Origin: Vagococcus xieshaowenii
Lineage (GTDB): Bacteria; Bacillota; Bacilli; Lactobacillales; Vagococcaceae
Length of the DNA stretch: 64,000 nucleotides
Assembly: GCF_004792515.1 (NCBI RefSeq)
Contig: NZ_CP038865.1
Span: forward strand, 1,558,501-1,622,500
Direction: 5' to 3'
The notes beneath the pieces are model-generated. The model saw only the letters and a list, made by a program, of their open reading frames with translations, had not been told where the DNA came from and did no database searches. Numbering within the stretch: the first letter of the stretch is position 1; each line of letters begins with the position of its first letter. Below are positions 17,188 to 25,896 of this stretch, in pieces. Made by a program: the position numbers and the translations under genes.

Positions 17188-17273
17188 AAACTTCTTAATA
17201 CGCGTTCTTTCAACAGTATGTTACACTTGCATTATAAGGGTAATAAACAAACAAATGTAAAGGAGCTAACAAG

Positions 17274-17546
17274 ATGAAGATTATTGAAGATAAGCAACGA
17301 TTTGTTCTAGTAAACGATCAAATGAACGAAATCGGAGAAATCACGTGGTCAAATGCCGGAGAGCATATGATGATAATCGACCACACCTATGTATCGCCCG
17401 ACTACCGTGGACAACAGTTAGCTGAAAAATTAGTCCTAAATGTCGTAGAAAAAGCACGACACGATCACAAAAAGATTATTCCTCTTTGTCCATTTGCAAA
17501 AAAAGAATTTGATCAAAAAACAGACTATCGGGATGTACTTAATTAA
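17274..17546 (+). CDS. GNAT-type N-acetyltransferase, short YjdJ-like form (90 aa)
   Basis: The acetyl-CoA binding segment of short GNAT proteins is visible (IIDHTYVSPDYRGQQLAEKL), followed by the typical PLCPFAKKEF end. Ninety residues is normal for this subfamily. The acceptor is unknown. AAGGAG precedes the ATG; the gene ends at a bidirectional terminator. Confidence 0.88.
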   Translation: MKIIEDKQRFVLVNDQMNEIGEITWSNAGEHMMIIDHTYVSPDYRGQQLAEKLVLNVVEKARHDHKKIIPLCPFAKKEFDQKTDYRDVLN

Positions 17547-17560
17547 GTCATTAAATAACA

Positions 17561-17597
17561 AAAAACGTGAACGGATAAACTATCCGCTCACGTTTTT
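17561..17597. terminator. bidirectional terminator
   Basis: AAAAACGTGA and TCACGTTTTT with inner CGGATA/TATCCG form a long stem between convergent genes. Confidence 0.9.
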
Positions 17598-17607
17598 AAT
17601 TACATGA

Positions 17608-18237
17608 TTAATCTTGTTCTGTTTCTAAAATATCGCCTGTTTCTGCGTTAATTTTCACTTCATGTTTTTGTTTACCATTTTCTACTTTGATTTCCCAGTA
17701 AGTAACTGACAAGTCTTTTTCTAGACTCCAATCAGTAGCTTGACCGCCGCCTACTTGTTTGACTGCAAGTTCAGTTAATTCATCTAAAGGTTTCAAATGA
17801 TCAAACGTTAATTTTTCTTCATTACGTTTGACACCGTTTTGTTCATCACGGTCTAATTTTTCATCACGTTTGTCTGAAACATCCCCTGTATCAACGCTAA
17901 TTTTCAACTCATATTCATTATTATCGTCCATTCCACTAATTTCATAATAATAATTCTTAAATGAGCTATCAATGCTGATTGATGTGATATCAGTGTTTGG
18001 CATTTCTTTTTGATAAATTGCTATCGCATCATCTAAGCTAATGGAAAAATCTGATAAATTTGATGTAGAAGATGAGCTATTTTGGTTTACCTCACTTGAT
18101 TCTTTCGCTACTTGTGTAGAAGAATTATTGTTTTGCTCATTAGTGGTACTAGTTGTTTCATTTTTACACGCCCCTAATGTCATAACCGTTGCTAAAGTAA
18201 TGGCACCTAATACTATTTTTTTCATACTATTAATCAT
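17608..18237 (-). CDS. lipoprotein with two PepSY domains (209 aa)
   Basis: The signal peptide ends in a lipobox (TLGAC), followed by a Ser/Thr/Asn-rich linker (about 25-65). Two PepSY repeats follow (about 68-125 and 145-208), each with the ISVDTGDV or INAETGDI end. PepSY domains are thought to inhibit proteases or bind peptides outside the cell. A second ATG at 18225 (MKKIVL) is more natural as a signal-peptide start than the upstream MINSMKK start, but the ribosome binding site (GGGAG) is 12 bases before it. Confidence 0.85.
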   Translation of the reverse strand: MINSMKKIVLGAITLATVMTLGACKNETTSTTNEQNNNSSTQVAKESSEVNQNSSSSTSNLSDFSISLDDAIAIYQKEMPNTDITSISIDSSFKNYYYEISGMDDNNEYELKISVDTGDVSDKRDEKLDRDEQNGVKRNEEKLTFDHLKPLDELTELAVKQVGGGQATDWSLEKDLSVTYWEIKVENGKQKHEVKINAETGDILETEQD

Positions 18238-18352
18238 CTCCCTATCTTTATACTGTTCATTATATATCCATTATACTCTAATCACAATTTATACGCATTG
18301 GACCAAAGACTTAAATTCCACTCAGTACTAGGACCTTACTTAATGACTTAAT

Positions 18353-18387
18353 AAAAAGAGAGGACACTCAATGAGCGTCCTCTCTTT
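18353..18387 (-). terminator. terminator of pnp
   Basis: AGAGAGGACGCTCA pairs with TGAGTGTCCTCTCT leftward, followed by TTTTTATT. Confidence 0.9.
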
Positions 18388-18394
18388 GTTATGA

Positions 18395-20512
18395 TTATTT
18401 AGTTTCTTCTTTAGGTAACATTGCTTTACGAGAAGCATTCACTCGACCTTGTTTGTCGATTTCTGTTACTTTAACTAAAATTTCATCGCCTTCTTTAACC
18501 ACATCTTCAACGTTTGCTACACGTTCATTAGCTAACTGAGAGATATGAACTAAAGCATCTTTACCTTTGAATAAATTAACAAAGGCACCAAATTTTTCAA
18601 TACGTACCACTTTAGCTAAGTATGTTTCGCCAACTTTAGCTTCACGAACGATATCTTCGATAATTTCAATCGCACGTTTGATCATAGCAGCATCTGATGA
18701 GGCAATACTTACATTACCTTCTTGATCAATATCGATTTTAACGCCTGTTTCATCAATAATACCGTTAATAGTGTCGCCACCTTTACCGATAACTTCTTTG
18801 ATTTTCTCAGGTTTGATTTGGATCATTTCAATCTTAGGCGCATAAGCACTTAACTCTTCACGAGGTGCTTCAATAGCTGACGTGATCACTTTTAAGATTT
18901 CCATACGCGCTGTTTTAGCTTGTGATAAAGCTTCTGTTAAGATTTGTTCTGTAATACCTTCAATTTTAATATCCATTTGAAGTGCTGTAATCCCTTGTTC
19001 AGTTCCTGCTACTTTAAAGTCCATATCTCCTAAGTGATCTTCTAGACCTTGGATATCTGTTAAGACAGTATAGTCGTCACCTTCCATTACTAATCCCATT
19101 GCGATACCAGCAACTGGTGCTTTAATCGGAACACCTGCATCCATAAGGGCTAAGATACCACCACAGATACTTGCTTGAGAAGATGAACCATTTGATTCTA
19201 ATACTTCTGAAACCACACGAATCATGTATGGGAATTCTTCTTCACTTGGAATTACTTGTGCCATTGCACGTTCACCTAACGCACCATGACCAATTTCACG
19301 ACGTCCTGGAGAACGTGCTGGACCAGTTGAACCTACTGAGAATTGTGGGAAATTATAGTGATGGATGAAACGTTTGCTCTCTTCTGTTCCTAGCCCATCA
19401 ATAATTTGATGTTCTCCTAGTGGTGCTAATGTAACCGTTGATAACGCTTGTGTTTGTCCACGAGTGAATAAACCTGAACCATGAACGCGAGGTAATAAAC
19501 CAACCTCTGCTGCTAATGGACGGATTTCATCAATTTTACGACCGTCTGGACGGATTTTTTCTTTCGTAATTAAACGACGGACTTCGTCTTTTTCTAAATC
19601 TTCAGCAATTTGTTTTACTTGTTTTAACTTCTTAGCAGCATTTTCATCTTCTGCTAATTTTTCAGTATAAACAGTAATGATTTCTTCTTTTACCGCTTCG
19701 ATATTATCTTCGCGTGCTAATTTTTCTTCTGTTTGAATAGCTGCAACCATACGAGCATTGTATGCTTCTTGAATTTCAGCTTTCAATTCAGGATCAACTT
19801 GTAATAATTCAACTTCCATTTTTTCTTTACCGACAGCGGCAACGATTTCTTCTTGGAAGGCAACCATTTCTTTAATCGCAGCATGGCCGAATAATAATGC
19901 TTCTAACATAGCTTCTTCTGATACTTCTTTAGCACCACTTTCAACCATGTTAATGGCATCTTTTGTTCCAGCAACACTTAAATGAATATCTGATAATTCT
20001 TCTTGCTCAGGTGTTGGGTTTAAAATTAATTCACCGTTAACGCGACCTACGTTAACCCCAGCAATTGGACCATTAAATGGAATATCTGAAATAGCTAATG
20101 CTAATGATGAACCAAACATTGCAGCCATATCTGGTGGGCAATCTTGCTCCACACTCATGACAACGTTAGTGATTTGCACTTCGTTACGGAATCCTTCGGC
20201 AAACATTGGACGAATTGGACGGTCGATTAAACGCGCTGTTAATGTTGCGTGTTCGCTTGGACGGCCTTCACGTTTGATAAATCCACCTGGAACTTTACCT
20301 ACTGCGTACATTTTTTCTTCATAGTTAACCGTTAACGGGAAGAAATCCACATCTTTTGCTTGTTTTGAAGCTACTGCAGCACTAAGTACGACAGTATCTC
20401 CATAGCGTACAAAAACTGAACCGTTAGCTTGTTTAGCTAATTGTCCAACTTCAACTGAAAGTGGGCGTCCGCCCCATGTTGTTGTAAATACTTGTTTTCC
20501 TGACATTGACAT
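18395..20512 (-). CDS. pnp: polynucleotide phosphorylase
   Basis: The 705-residue enzyme carries two RNase PH domains, a helical linker, a KH domain ([20 protein letters not shown], about 560-580) and an S1 domain ([20 protein letters not shown]) at the end. It degrades RNA 3' to 5' by phosphorolysis. The second ATG (20506) is better spaced from GGAG (9 bases) than the first (3 bases), so the protein may begin MSGKQVF. It is downstream of rpsO but behind a terminator. Its own leader folds into a long hairpin (20529-20640). Confidence 0.97.
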   Translation of the reverse strand: MSMSGKQVFTTTWGGRPLSVEVGQLAKQANGSVFVRYGDTVVLSAAVASKQAKDVDFFPLTVNYEEKMYAVGKVPGGFIKREGRPSEHATLTARLIDRPIRPMFAEGFRNEVQITNVVMSVEQDCPPDMAAMFGSSLALAISDIPFNGPIAGVNVGRVNGELILNPTPEQEELSDIHLSVAGTKDAINMVESGAKEVSEEAMLEALLFGHAAIKEMVAFQEEIVAAVGKEKMEVELLQVDPELKAEIQEAYNARMVAAIQTEEKLAREDNIEAVKEEIITVYTEKLAEDENAAKKLKQVKQIAEDLEKDEVRRLITKEKIRPDGRKIDEIRPLAAEVGLLPRVHGSGLFTRGQTQALSTVTLAPLGEHQIIDGLGTEESKRFIHHYNFPQFSVGSTGPARSPGRREIGHGALGERAMAQVIPSEEEFPYMIRVVSEVLESNGSSSQASICGGILALMDAGVPIKAPVAGIAMGLVMEGDDYTVLTDIQGLEDHLGDMDFKVAGTEQGITALQMDIKIEGITEQILTEALSQAKTARMEILKVITSAIEAPREELSAYAPKIEMIQIKPEKIKEVIGKGGDTINGIIDETGVKIDIDQEGNVSIASSDAAMIKRAIEIIEDIVREAKVGETYLAKVVRIEKFGAFVNLFKGKDALVHISQLANERVANVEDVVKEGDEILVKVTEIDKQGRVNASRKAMLPKEETK

Positions 20513-20528
20513 AGTCTCCTTTACTTTT

Positions 20529-20640
20529 GCGAAAAGTATGATGGCCTACTAAACAAATAACAAAGAGGTTGTTTGATTATCCACTTAAATTCACAGCTTC
20601 TCTCTTATTTGTATAGTAGAAGAACACAACACCTTTTCGC
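20529..20640 (-). promoter_or_regulatory. long hairpin in the pnp 5' leader
   Basis: Paired blocks are GCGAAAAG (20529-20536 with 20633-20640), CTACTA/TAGTAG (20546-20551 with 20614-20619), ACAAATAA/TTATTTGT (20553-20560 with 20605-20612) and GAG/CTC. An extended -10 (TGCTATAAA, 20657-20662) would start the transcript near 20650, so almost the whole leader is in this stem. The E. coli pnp leader has a comparable RNase III-cleaved stem used for autoregulation; the same role here is inference. Confidence 0.6.
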
Positions 20641-20666
20641 TTTCCAAAAATATATTTTTATAGCAA

Positions 20667-20702
20667 AAGAAAGCGAGACCCAAAGAGTCTCACTTTCCTA
20701 AG
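20667..20702 (-). terminator. terminator of rpsO
   Basis: GAAAGTGAGACtc and gGTCTCGCTTTC form a stem of about 11 bp leftward, followed by TTTTGC. Confidence 0.75.
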
Positions 20703-20716
20703 TTGTTGACCAAAAA

Positions 20717-20986
20717 TTAACGACGTAAGCCTAATTTTTGAATTAACTCACGGTAACGTTGAACATCTTTGTTACGTAAATATGCTAATAAGTTACGACG
20801 ATGACCAACTTTTTTCATTAGTCCACGGTAAGAATGGTGATCTTTTTTGTGAACTTGAGCATGCGTGTTTAAGTGGTTGATCTCAGCTGTTAAAACTGCG
20901 ATTTGTACTTCTGGAGAACCAGTATCTCCTTCGTGACGCGCGTATTCGCTCATGATTTGATTTTTTTGTTCTTTTGAAATTGCCAT
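20717..20986 (-). CDS. rpsO: 30S ribosomal protein S15
   Basis: The 89-residue protein from ATG 20986 ([20 protein letters not shown]) is a standard S15, which binds the central domain of 16S rRNA. An in-frame GTG nine bases upstream is part of the ribosome binding site (GAGGTGG). It has its own promoter and terminator and lies upstream of pnp, the usual bacterial order. Confidence 0.98.
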   Translation of the reverse strand: MAISKEQKNQIMSEYARHEGDTGSPEVQIAVLTAEINHLNTHAQVHKKDHHSYRGLMKKVGHRRNLLAYLRNKDVQRYRELIQKLGLRR

Positions 20987-21079
20987 AATTTCCACCTCTT
21001 TCTAAAATTTACCCCATAACTGAGTAAATCGTTGGTGACTCGATAAACCAAGTAATAGGTCGTACTTACGTACAGTACA

Positions 21080-21108
21080 ACTTTACATTATTTAATAGTA
21101 AAAAGCAA
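21080..21108 (-). promoter_or_regulatory. promoter of rpsO
   Basis: TTGCTT (21108-21103), a 17-base spacer and TAAAGT (21085-21080) leftward, giving a leader of about 85 bases. Confidence 0.55.
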
Positions 21109-21121
21109 GTAATTATACCGA

Positions 21122-21601
21122 TTAGATTAAATTCACACGACGTGTAGAACTATGATGTTCTGACTCCAATAAGGCCTCTAAATCACTCGCTTTCATTTGA
21201 CTAAGCTCTTGTGTCTTACCTTCTACGTACTCTTCTAATCCTGCTTTTGCTTCCCAAATTTCAATAGGTAAAGAGCATGTCTTTAAATAATCAAACAACA
21301 AGCCGTATACTTTAGCAACCTGCATTGGCTCATCTGCGACTAGTTGTATCTCGTATAAATAATCTTTTTTGAAGATAGCCGATAATTCTTCATCCTCATA
21401 ACGTTGAATCGCAATTCCGTAGCCATTTTTTAAGACCATAATCCCATTTGGAGCATTTAATTCTTCATCAGATAATTCGCTACTATCAAAAAAATCTTGC
21501 GACACGACATCTTTTTCAAGCGCTTCTTTAATTGAAAGAACCTCTGTTTCTAATTCTATTTCCGTTAATTCACTATTAGATACTAAATACGTATGATACA
21601 T
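21122..21601 (-). CDS. conserved-looking protein of unknown function (159 aa)
   Basis: The protein is acidic and soluble, with no signal peptide or membrane segment. It starts MYHTYLVSNSELTEIELETE and has a hydrophobic centre (YLYEIQLVADEPMQVAKVYG). I do not recognise the family. GGAGGAAA precedes the ATG. It is a single gene upstream of rpsO and divergent from def. Confidence 0.7.
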   Translation of the reverse strand: MYHTYLVSNSELTEIELETEVLSIKEALEKDVVSQDFFDSSELSDEELNAPNGIMVLKNGYGIAIQRYEDEELSAIFKKDYLYEIQLVADEPMQVAKVYGLLFDYLKTCSLPIEIWEAKAGLEEYVEGKTQELSQMKASDLEALLESEHHSSTRRVNLI

Positions 21602-21850
21602 TTCTTTATTTCCTCCTTAAATATCCCTCATTATAATCTAACTTTATAATAAGTTAGATTATAATACTAGCTAAAAACCATAAAGACTTTAGGAACTGAG
21701 ATATTACTTCCTATTTTTTAAGAATTACCTAAATAAGTGCCTAAACCTTTTTATTAAGATACGCGATTTAATAAACAAAACCACCCCATTTTACTATAAG
21801 CTGTGTTAAAATAGAAACGATATTGAACAAATATAAGGAGTTAATGAACC

Positions 21851-22429
21851 ATGATATTAATGAAAGATATTATTAGAGAAGGTAACCCAACACTTAGAGA
21901 AGTGGCGCAAGAATTGAGCTTTCCTTTAAGTGAGGAAGATCGTCAATTAGCCCACGATATGCTAGAATTTTTAAAAAACAGCCAAGACCCACAAATTGCC
22001 GAAGAGTATAATTTACGTGGAGGCGTTGGTTTAGCCGCTCCTCAATTAGACATTGAAAAACGTATGATTGCTGTCCACATTCCAAATCCTGATTTTGATG
22101 AAGAGGATGCGAAATCAGGACCTGAGATTACATTTTCAGAAGTAATGGTCAATCCTAAAGTGATAAGTCATTCTGTCCAATTAGCTGGTTTAGAAGGTGG
22201 CGAAGGTTGTTTATCAGTTGACCGTGCCGTCGAAGGTATCGTCATTCGTCATTTTAAAATAACTGTTACGTACTTTACAGTTGACGGAGAAGCAAAAAAG
22301 AAAAAATTCAAAGGCTATGACGCTATGGTCATTCAACACGAAATCGACCATTTAAACGGTGTGATGTTCTATGATCGTATTGATCCTAAAGACCCATTTG
22401 CACAAAAGAAAGACATTGTTTTACTATAA
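21851..22429 (+). CDS. def: peptide deformylase (type 2)
   Basis: The three metal and active-site motifs are present: GVGLAAPQ (about 58-65), EGCLSVD (about 117) and QHEIDHLNG (about 160). It removes the formyl group from nascent proteins. The insertions and 192-residue length fit the Gram-positive type 2 enzyme, like E. faecalis Def, which begins with the same MKDIIREGNPTLR motif. Confidence 0.97.
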   Translation: MILMKDIIREGNPTLREVAQELSFPLSEEDRQLAHDMLEFLKNSQDPQIAEEYNLRGGVGLAAPQLDIEKRMIAVHIPNPDFDEEDAKSGPEITFSEVMVNPKVISHSVQLAGLEGGEGCLSVDRAVEGIVIRHFKITVTYFTVDGEAKKKKFKGYDAMVIQHEIDHLNGVMFYDRIDPKDPFAQKKDIVLL

Positions 22430-22445
22430 AAGAAAAACAACCACA

Positions 22446-22490
22446 AAAATAACCGAACCTCAACATAAAGTTGACATTCGGTTATTTTTT
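22446..22490. terminator. bidirectional terminator between def and the AlkD-like gene
   Basis: AAATAACCGAA pairs with TTCGGTTATTT, with inner TCAAC/GTTGA and U tracts in both directions. Confidence 0.9.
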
Positions 22491-22492
22491 CT

Positions 22493-23131
22493 TTATAAGT
22501 ACTTACTTCCTTCTCTAACCGCTAACTTACTAAGGGAATAATCGCTAATAAACAGGCGTACCCATTCAGGATTGGTTTTACTATATTGACGCAACGACCA
22601 ACCAATCGCCTTTTGAATAAAAAATTCATCTGTTGTTCGATCATTTAGAATGGCTTGTTGAAGATAATCAGTGTTGGTTTGATCATTAAATTTAAGTTGT
22701 AAGATAATCGACACACGTCGCATCCACATATTATCATGCTGATAAAACCAATTATATACTTCTTCAACGTTATTCATATTTTGTTTTAACCACGAGCTAA
22801 ATAATCCCGCTAAACTATCCACACTATCCCACCATGATTTTTCCATCACTAATTGGCTTAGCTGATGTATATTTTCAATAGACAAACGGCCTAAATTTTT
22901 ATTTGCAAGGTCTATAGCTACATACTGATACTCGCGTTCTGGTAACCCAAAATAATAATGAATTTCTTCCATTAATACATCCTTCGACCAGCTCTTACTG
23001 TCTTTAAGAAGAGGCGTGGCTAATTGACGACGTTCAGTTGCTGGTAACCCACAAAAAGTAAATTGATTGCGCATATACGCTTCCATCTGAGCTTGTTTTG
23101 GTTGATTAGTCGGAAACAACAGTCGCGTCAT
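22493..23131 (-). CDS. DNA alkylation repair protein (AlkD-like HEAT repeat glycosylase)
   Basis: At 212 residues this is a member of the DNA_alkylation family with helical HEAT-like repeats. Residues comparable to the AlkD site are visible (SWWDSVDSLAG with Trp and Asp, and QKAIGWSLRQYSK near the end). AlkD removes positively charged alkylated bases such as N7-methylguanine. It is followed, in the direction of transcription, by the bidirectional terminator it shares with def. The lrgB end is 11 bases upstream of its start, so it is probably in the lrgAB transcript. Confidence 0.88.
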   Translation of the reverse strand: MTRLLFPTNQPKQAQMEAYMRNQFTFCGLPATERRQLATPLLKDSKSWSKDVLMEEIHYYFGLPEREYQYVAIDLANKNLGRLSIENIHQLSQLVMEKSWWDSVDSLAGLFSSWLKQNMNNVEEVYNWFYQHDNMWMRRVSIILQLKFNDQTNTDYLQQAILNDRTTDEFFIQKAIGWSLRQYSKTNPEWVRLFISDYSLSKLAVREGSKYL

Positions 23132-23142
23132 CTTCTCTCTCC

Positions 23143-23850
23143 TTAGTAAATAAATATCTCTACAACACTTGTTAATAATGGGGCTAAAATAACGGTCGCA
23201 ATACCTGCAATTCCAATGGCTAATCCTGACATGGCGCCTTGGACTTCACCCATTTCCATCGCCTTTGATGTACCAATCGCATGAGAAGTTGTTCCTAACG
23301 CCAAACCTTGCGCCATTGGATCATGAATGCCAAATAGTTTTAAAATTGGCTCCGCACATAATGGTGCCAGTACGCCGGTTGTAATAACAGATAAGACCGT
23401 AATCGCTGCAACACCACCAATTTGTGTTGATAAATCCATTGCAATTGCCGTCGTCACCGATTTAGGCACAAGCGAAAGCGTTAATGGTTCTTTTAACTTG
23501 AATAAGACCGATAACAACAACACTAGACTAATATTAAATAATGTCCCAATCCCTACCGCCATCATAATTGCTGTAGCATGCTTCTTAATGAGCGGTAAAG
23601 AACGATACAAAGGCAAGGCTAATGCAACAGTCGCCGGTCCAATAAACATATCGACATATTTAGCGCCCACAAAGTAATTGTCATAAGAAATATTCGTCCC
23701 TTTCAAGAATAATATAATCGCTATAATTGAAAAGGCTAACGGATTCAACCACTTAAGCTGATACTTGTTACCCATCATCCTAAAAAACATAAATACCATG
23801 ACGGTTAACATAACACCAAAAATTGGTTCCTTGGATAAATAATCAATCAC
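23143..23850 (-). CDS. lrgB: LrgB family antiholin-like membrane protein
   Basis: GTG at 23850 follows AAGGAGG by 9 bases and overlaps the lrgA stop by 8 bases; a longer upstream frame lies inside lrgA and is not real. The 235-residue protein has six or more transmembrane helices and the LrgB/CidB/YohK signature (ALGTTSHAIGTSKAMEMGE). LrgAB proteins modulate murein hydrolase activity and pyruvate or glycolate handling. Confidence 0.92.
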   Translation of the reverse strand: MIDYLSKEPIFGVMLTVMVFMFFRMMGNKYQLKWLNPLAFSIIAIILFLKGTNISYDNYFVGAKYVDMFIGPATVALALPLYRSLPLIKKHATAIMMAVGIGTLFNISLVLLLSVLFKLKEPLTLSLVPKSVTTAIAMDLSTQIGGVAAITVLSVITTGVLAPLCAEPILKLFGIHDPMAQGLALGTTSHAIGTSKAMEMGEVQGAMSGLAIGIAGIATVILAPLLTSVVEIFIY

Positions 23851-24229
23851 TAATGACTTCCTCCTTTGAGGTTTTGACAAGATTATCTTTTCTCTTCTTA
23901 ACAAATTGTGCAGTCTTACCCACCACAATCAAAGAAAAAACAAAACTTACAAATAAAATAATCGCTAAACTAACCAAATTATTTTTTACTAAATCAAAAT
24001 ACATCATCAAACCTACACCAGCCGGAATAAACAGAACACTTAAAATTTCTAACAAATAGTCACTCACAAGCGCAATGTGACACTCTTTTACCCAACCACG
24101 TGTCAATGAAATAAATAATAATACCATCCCGATAACACTACCAGGAATCGGCAAGTGCAATACAACTTGTAACACTTTTCCAACAAATGTAAAACCTAGA
24201 ATAATTAAAAGTTGCTGTAAAATTTTCAT
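23843..24229 (-). CDS. lrgA: LrgA/CidA family holin-like protein
   Basis: The 128-residue protein has about four transmembrane helices with the family motif HLPIPGSVIGMVLLF and a basic cytoplasmic tail. It forms a pair with LrgB, its gene end overlapping the lrgB start. No LytSR-type regulator is in the window, so regulation is not visible here. ATG 24229 follows TAGGGA at 5 bases. Confidence 0.92.
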   Translation of the reverse strand: MKILQQLLIILGFTFVGKVLQVVLHLPIPGSVIGMVLLFISLTRGWVKECHIALVSDYLLEILSVLFIPAGVGLMMYFDLVKNNLVSLAIILFVSFVFSLIVVGKTAQFVKKRKDNLVKTSKEEVISD

Positions 24230-24299
24230 GAAAATCCCTACTTTCGCGTCCCATTATAGCATATATTTTGTAAGATTAAACGACCTTTTTATTTTTAAT

Positions 24300-24328
24300 T
24301 TGACTAATATTGTTTACTTCGTTATACT
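24300..24328 (+). promoter_or_regulatory. promoter of rpsD
   Basis: TTGACT (24300-24305), a 17-base spacer and TATACT (24323-24328). Confidence 0.85.
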
Positions 24329-24334
24329 GTTAAG

Positions 24335-24508
24335 AGTGTAAAATAATGCAGCAGAAAATGAGTAAGCTCGTAAACAGTTTGTCGCCCATCCGGGTTCAAT
24401 TGCGTAACCGCGGCTGCAAAGGTGAAGATTGAAGGATAAACTGAACGAATACAAATTTTTCAATTGATTATTTTACTCCAAAACACAATTATATTGGAGG
24501 AATTTTAA
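24335..24508 (+). promoter_or_regulatory. structured 5' leader of rpsD (S4 autoregulatory leader)
   Basis: A closing helix GTAAAATAAT/ATTATTTTAC (24338-24347 with 24467-24476) encloses two crossing helices: GCAGC/GCTGC (24348-24352 with 24413-24417) and CAGTTTGTC/GATAAACTG (24375-24383 with 24435-24443). Crossing pairs make a pseudoknot, as in known S4-binding leaders. The ribosome binding site lies just after the closing helix. Confidence 0.7.
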
Positions 24509-25120
24509 ATGTCACGTTACACTGGACCATCATGGAAAGTATCTCGTCGTTTAGGGATCTCACTTTCTGGAACTGGTAAAGAATTAGCACGTCGTCCTTA
24601 CGCACCAGGACAACACGGACCAAACAGCCGTGGAAAAAAATCTGAATACGGTATGCAATTGACTGAAAAACAAAAATTACGTCATATGTACGGTATGAAC
24701 GAACGTCAATTCGTTAACTTATTTATTCAAGCTAGCAAGATTAAAGAAGGTAAACATGGTGTTAACTTCATGATCTTATTAGAACAACGTTTAGACAACG
24801 TAGTTTACCAATTAGGTTTAGCGACTACTCGTCGTCAAGCTCGTCAATTAGTAAACCACGGTCATATCTTAGTTGACGGTAAACGTGTTGATATTCCATC
24901 ATACCACGTTGAAGTTGGACAAGTTATCTCAGTTCGTGAAAAATCAATGAACTTAACAATCGTTAAAGAAGCTGTTGAAGCTTCAGTTGGCCGTCCTGCT
25001 TACGTAAGCTTTGACGCTGAAAAATTAGAAGGTAGCTTAACTCGCTTACCTGAACGTGAAGAGTTAACTCAAGAAGTTGACGAATCATACATCGTAGAAT
25101 TCTACAACAAAAAACTTTAA
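24509..25120 (+). CDS. rpsD: 30S ribosomal protein S4
   Basis: The 203-residue protein ([20 protein letters not shown]) is a standard zinc-less Bacillota S4 with its S4 RNA-binding domain ([20 protein letters not shown]). It nucleates 30S assembly and represses its own synthesis in Bacillus. It is a single gene with strong promoter, leader and terminator; GGAGG precedes the ATG. Confidence 0.98.
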   Translation: MSRYTGPSWKVSRRLGISLSGTGKELARRPYAPGQHGPNSRGKKSEYGMQLTEKQKLRHMYGMNERQFVNLFIQASKIKEGKHGVNFMILLEQRLDNVVYQLGLATTRRQARQLVNHGHILVDGKRVDIPSYHVEVGQVISVREKSMNLTIVKEAVEASVGRPAYVSFDAEKLEGSLTRLPEREELTQEVDESYIVEFYNKKL

Positions 25121-25128
25121 GATTTTTT

Positions 25129-25163
25129 ATCTCTTGTCTTCAATTTTTGGCAAGAGATTTTTT
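25129..25163 (+). terminator. terminator of rpsD
   Basis: ATCTCTTG pairs with CAAGAGAT, followed by T6. Confidence 0.85.
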
Positions 25164-25192
25164 AGACAAGCGTTATTTCAAACTCATACACC

Positions 25193-25226
25193 AAAAGACC
25201 TCTAATTTAATTATTAGAGGTCTTTT
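25193..25226. terminator. bidirectional terminator, perfect 14-bp stem
   Basis: AAAAGACCTCTAAT and ATTAGAGGTCTTTT with loop TTAATT. It serves the leftward gene at 25266 and backs up rpsD. Confidence 0.85.
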
Positions 25227-25265
25227 AAATTTCCAAAATCCCGTGCTTCCCCTTGTTGCCATTTT

Positions 25266-25778
25266 TTAGTGAATCGATAATTGATAAGCCAACCAACTAT
25301 ACAATAAACACGGTATCACAAATGACAACATCAAGAAAATAATGGCTCCTTTTTGATAACGATATAATTTTTTAAATTGTTGTCTATGCGCTACTTCTAA
25401 ACGCAATCCCTCTTTTAATCCGTCATTTCCTACTAACATGCCCTTGTTAATTAAACACTCTTTTTTACTTTTAATCACTACCCCAACGATAGACAACACA
25501 CTCGCTAGAAGAAGTATCATCCACGCAGATAGATAGTGATTGTGCGTCAATAGCTTATAGCTATAGCCAAACATCCCCACAGCTATCATATAGCAGGTAA
25601 CTTTCATTGTACCTATTTTTCTAGCTTGATACTGATCTTCTTTTGTAATAGCTTGATAAATGGCAAGTTTTTTTGATACTTGTTTGGTATAATTCAGTAA
25701 TTTAACCCCACTCCAACACGAGACAACAAACGCCAATATTATCCATAAAAGAACCCCTAACACCAAATAATTAAACAT
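25266..25778 (-). CDS. membrane protein of unknown function (170 aa)
   Basis: ATG 25778 follows AAAGGAGG at 6 bases; an upstream in-frame start lacks such a site. Four transmembrane segments are visible (about 2-22, 60-78, 85-103, 143-163) with a basic loop after the third. I do not recognise the family. An ISL3 insertion sequence sits about 31 bases upstream of this start and may have replaced or separated its original promoter. Confidence 0.65.
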   Translation of the reverse strand: MFNYLVLGVLLWIILAFVVSCWSGVKLLNYTKQVSKKLAIYQAITKEDQYQARKIGTMKVTCYMIAVGMFGYSYKLLTHNHYLSAWMILLLASVLSIVGVVIKSKKECLINKGMLVGNDGLKEGLRLEVAHRQQFKKLYRYQKGAIIFLMLSFVIPCLLYSWLAYQLSIH

Positions 25779-25896
25779 AACAACCTCCTTTCCACGCAAT
25801 TAAATAACTGGCTCTTTGTCAAATTGGACTGATGAGTAATTTTAGCCAACCATGAAATTGGGGAAAACATTCTCTGATTTCATGGTTTTTTGTTAT

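Noticed and set aside
21002-21079. S15-binding autoregulatory leader upstream of rpsO
   Set aside because: Some short pairing is present (ATCG/CGAT, GTAC repeats) but nothing clearly matches a known S15 site.
23851-23928. longer N-terminus for LrgB
   Set aside because: It lies in lrgA, and GTG 23850 has a clean AAGGAGG and typical overlap.
24385-24420. tRNA-like GGGTTCAATT in the rpsD leader
   Set aside because: No cloverleaf; the segment belongs to the structured S4 leader.
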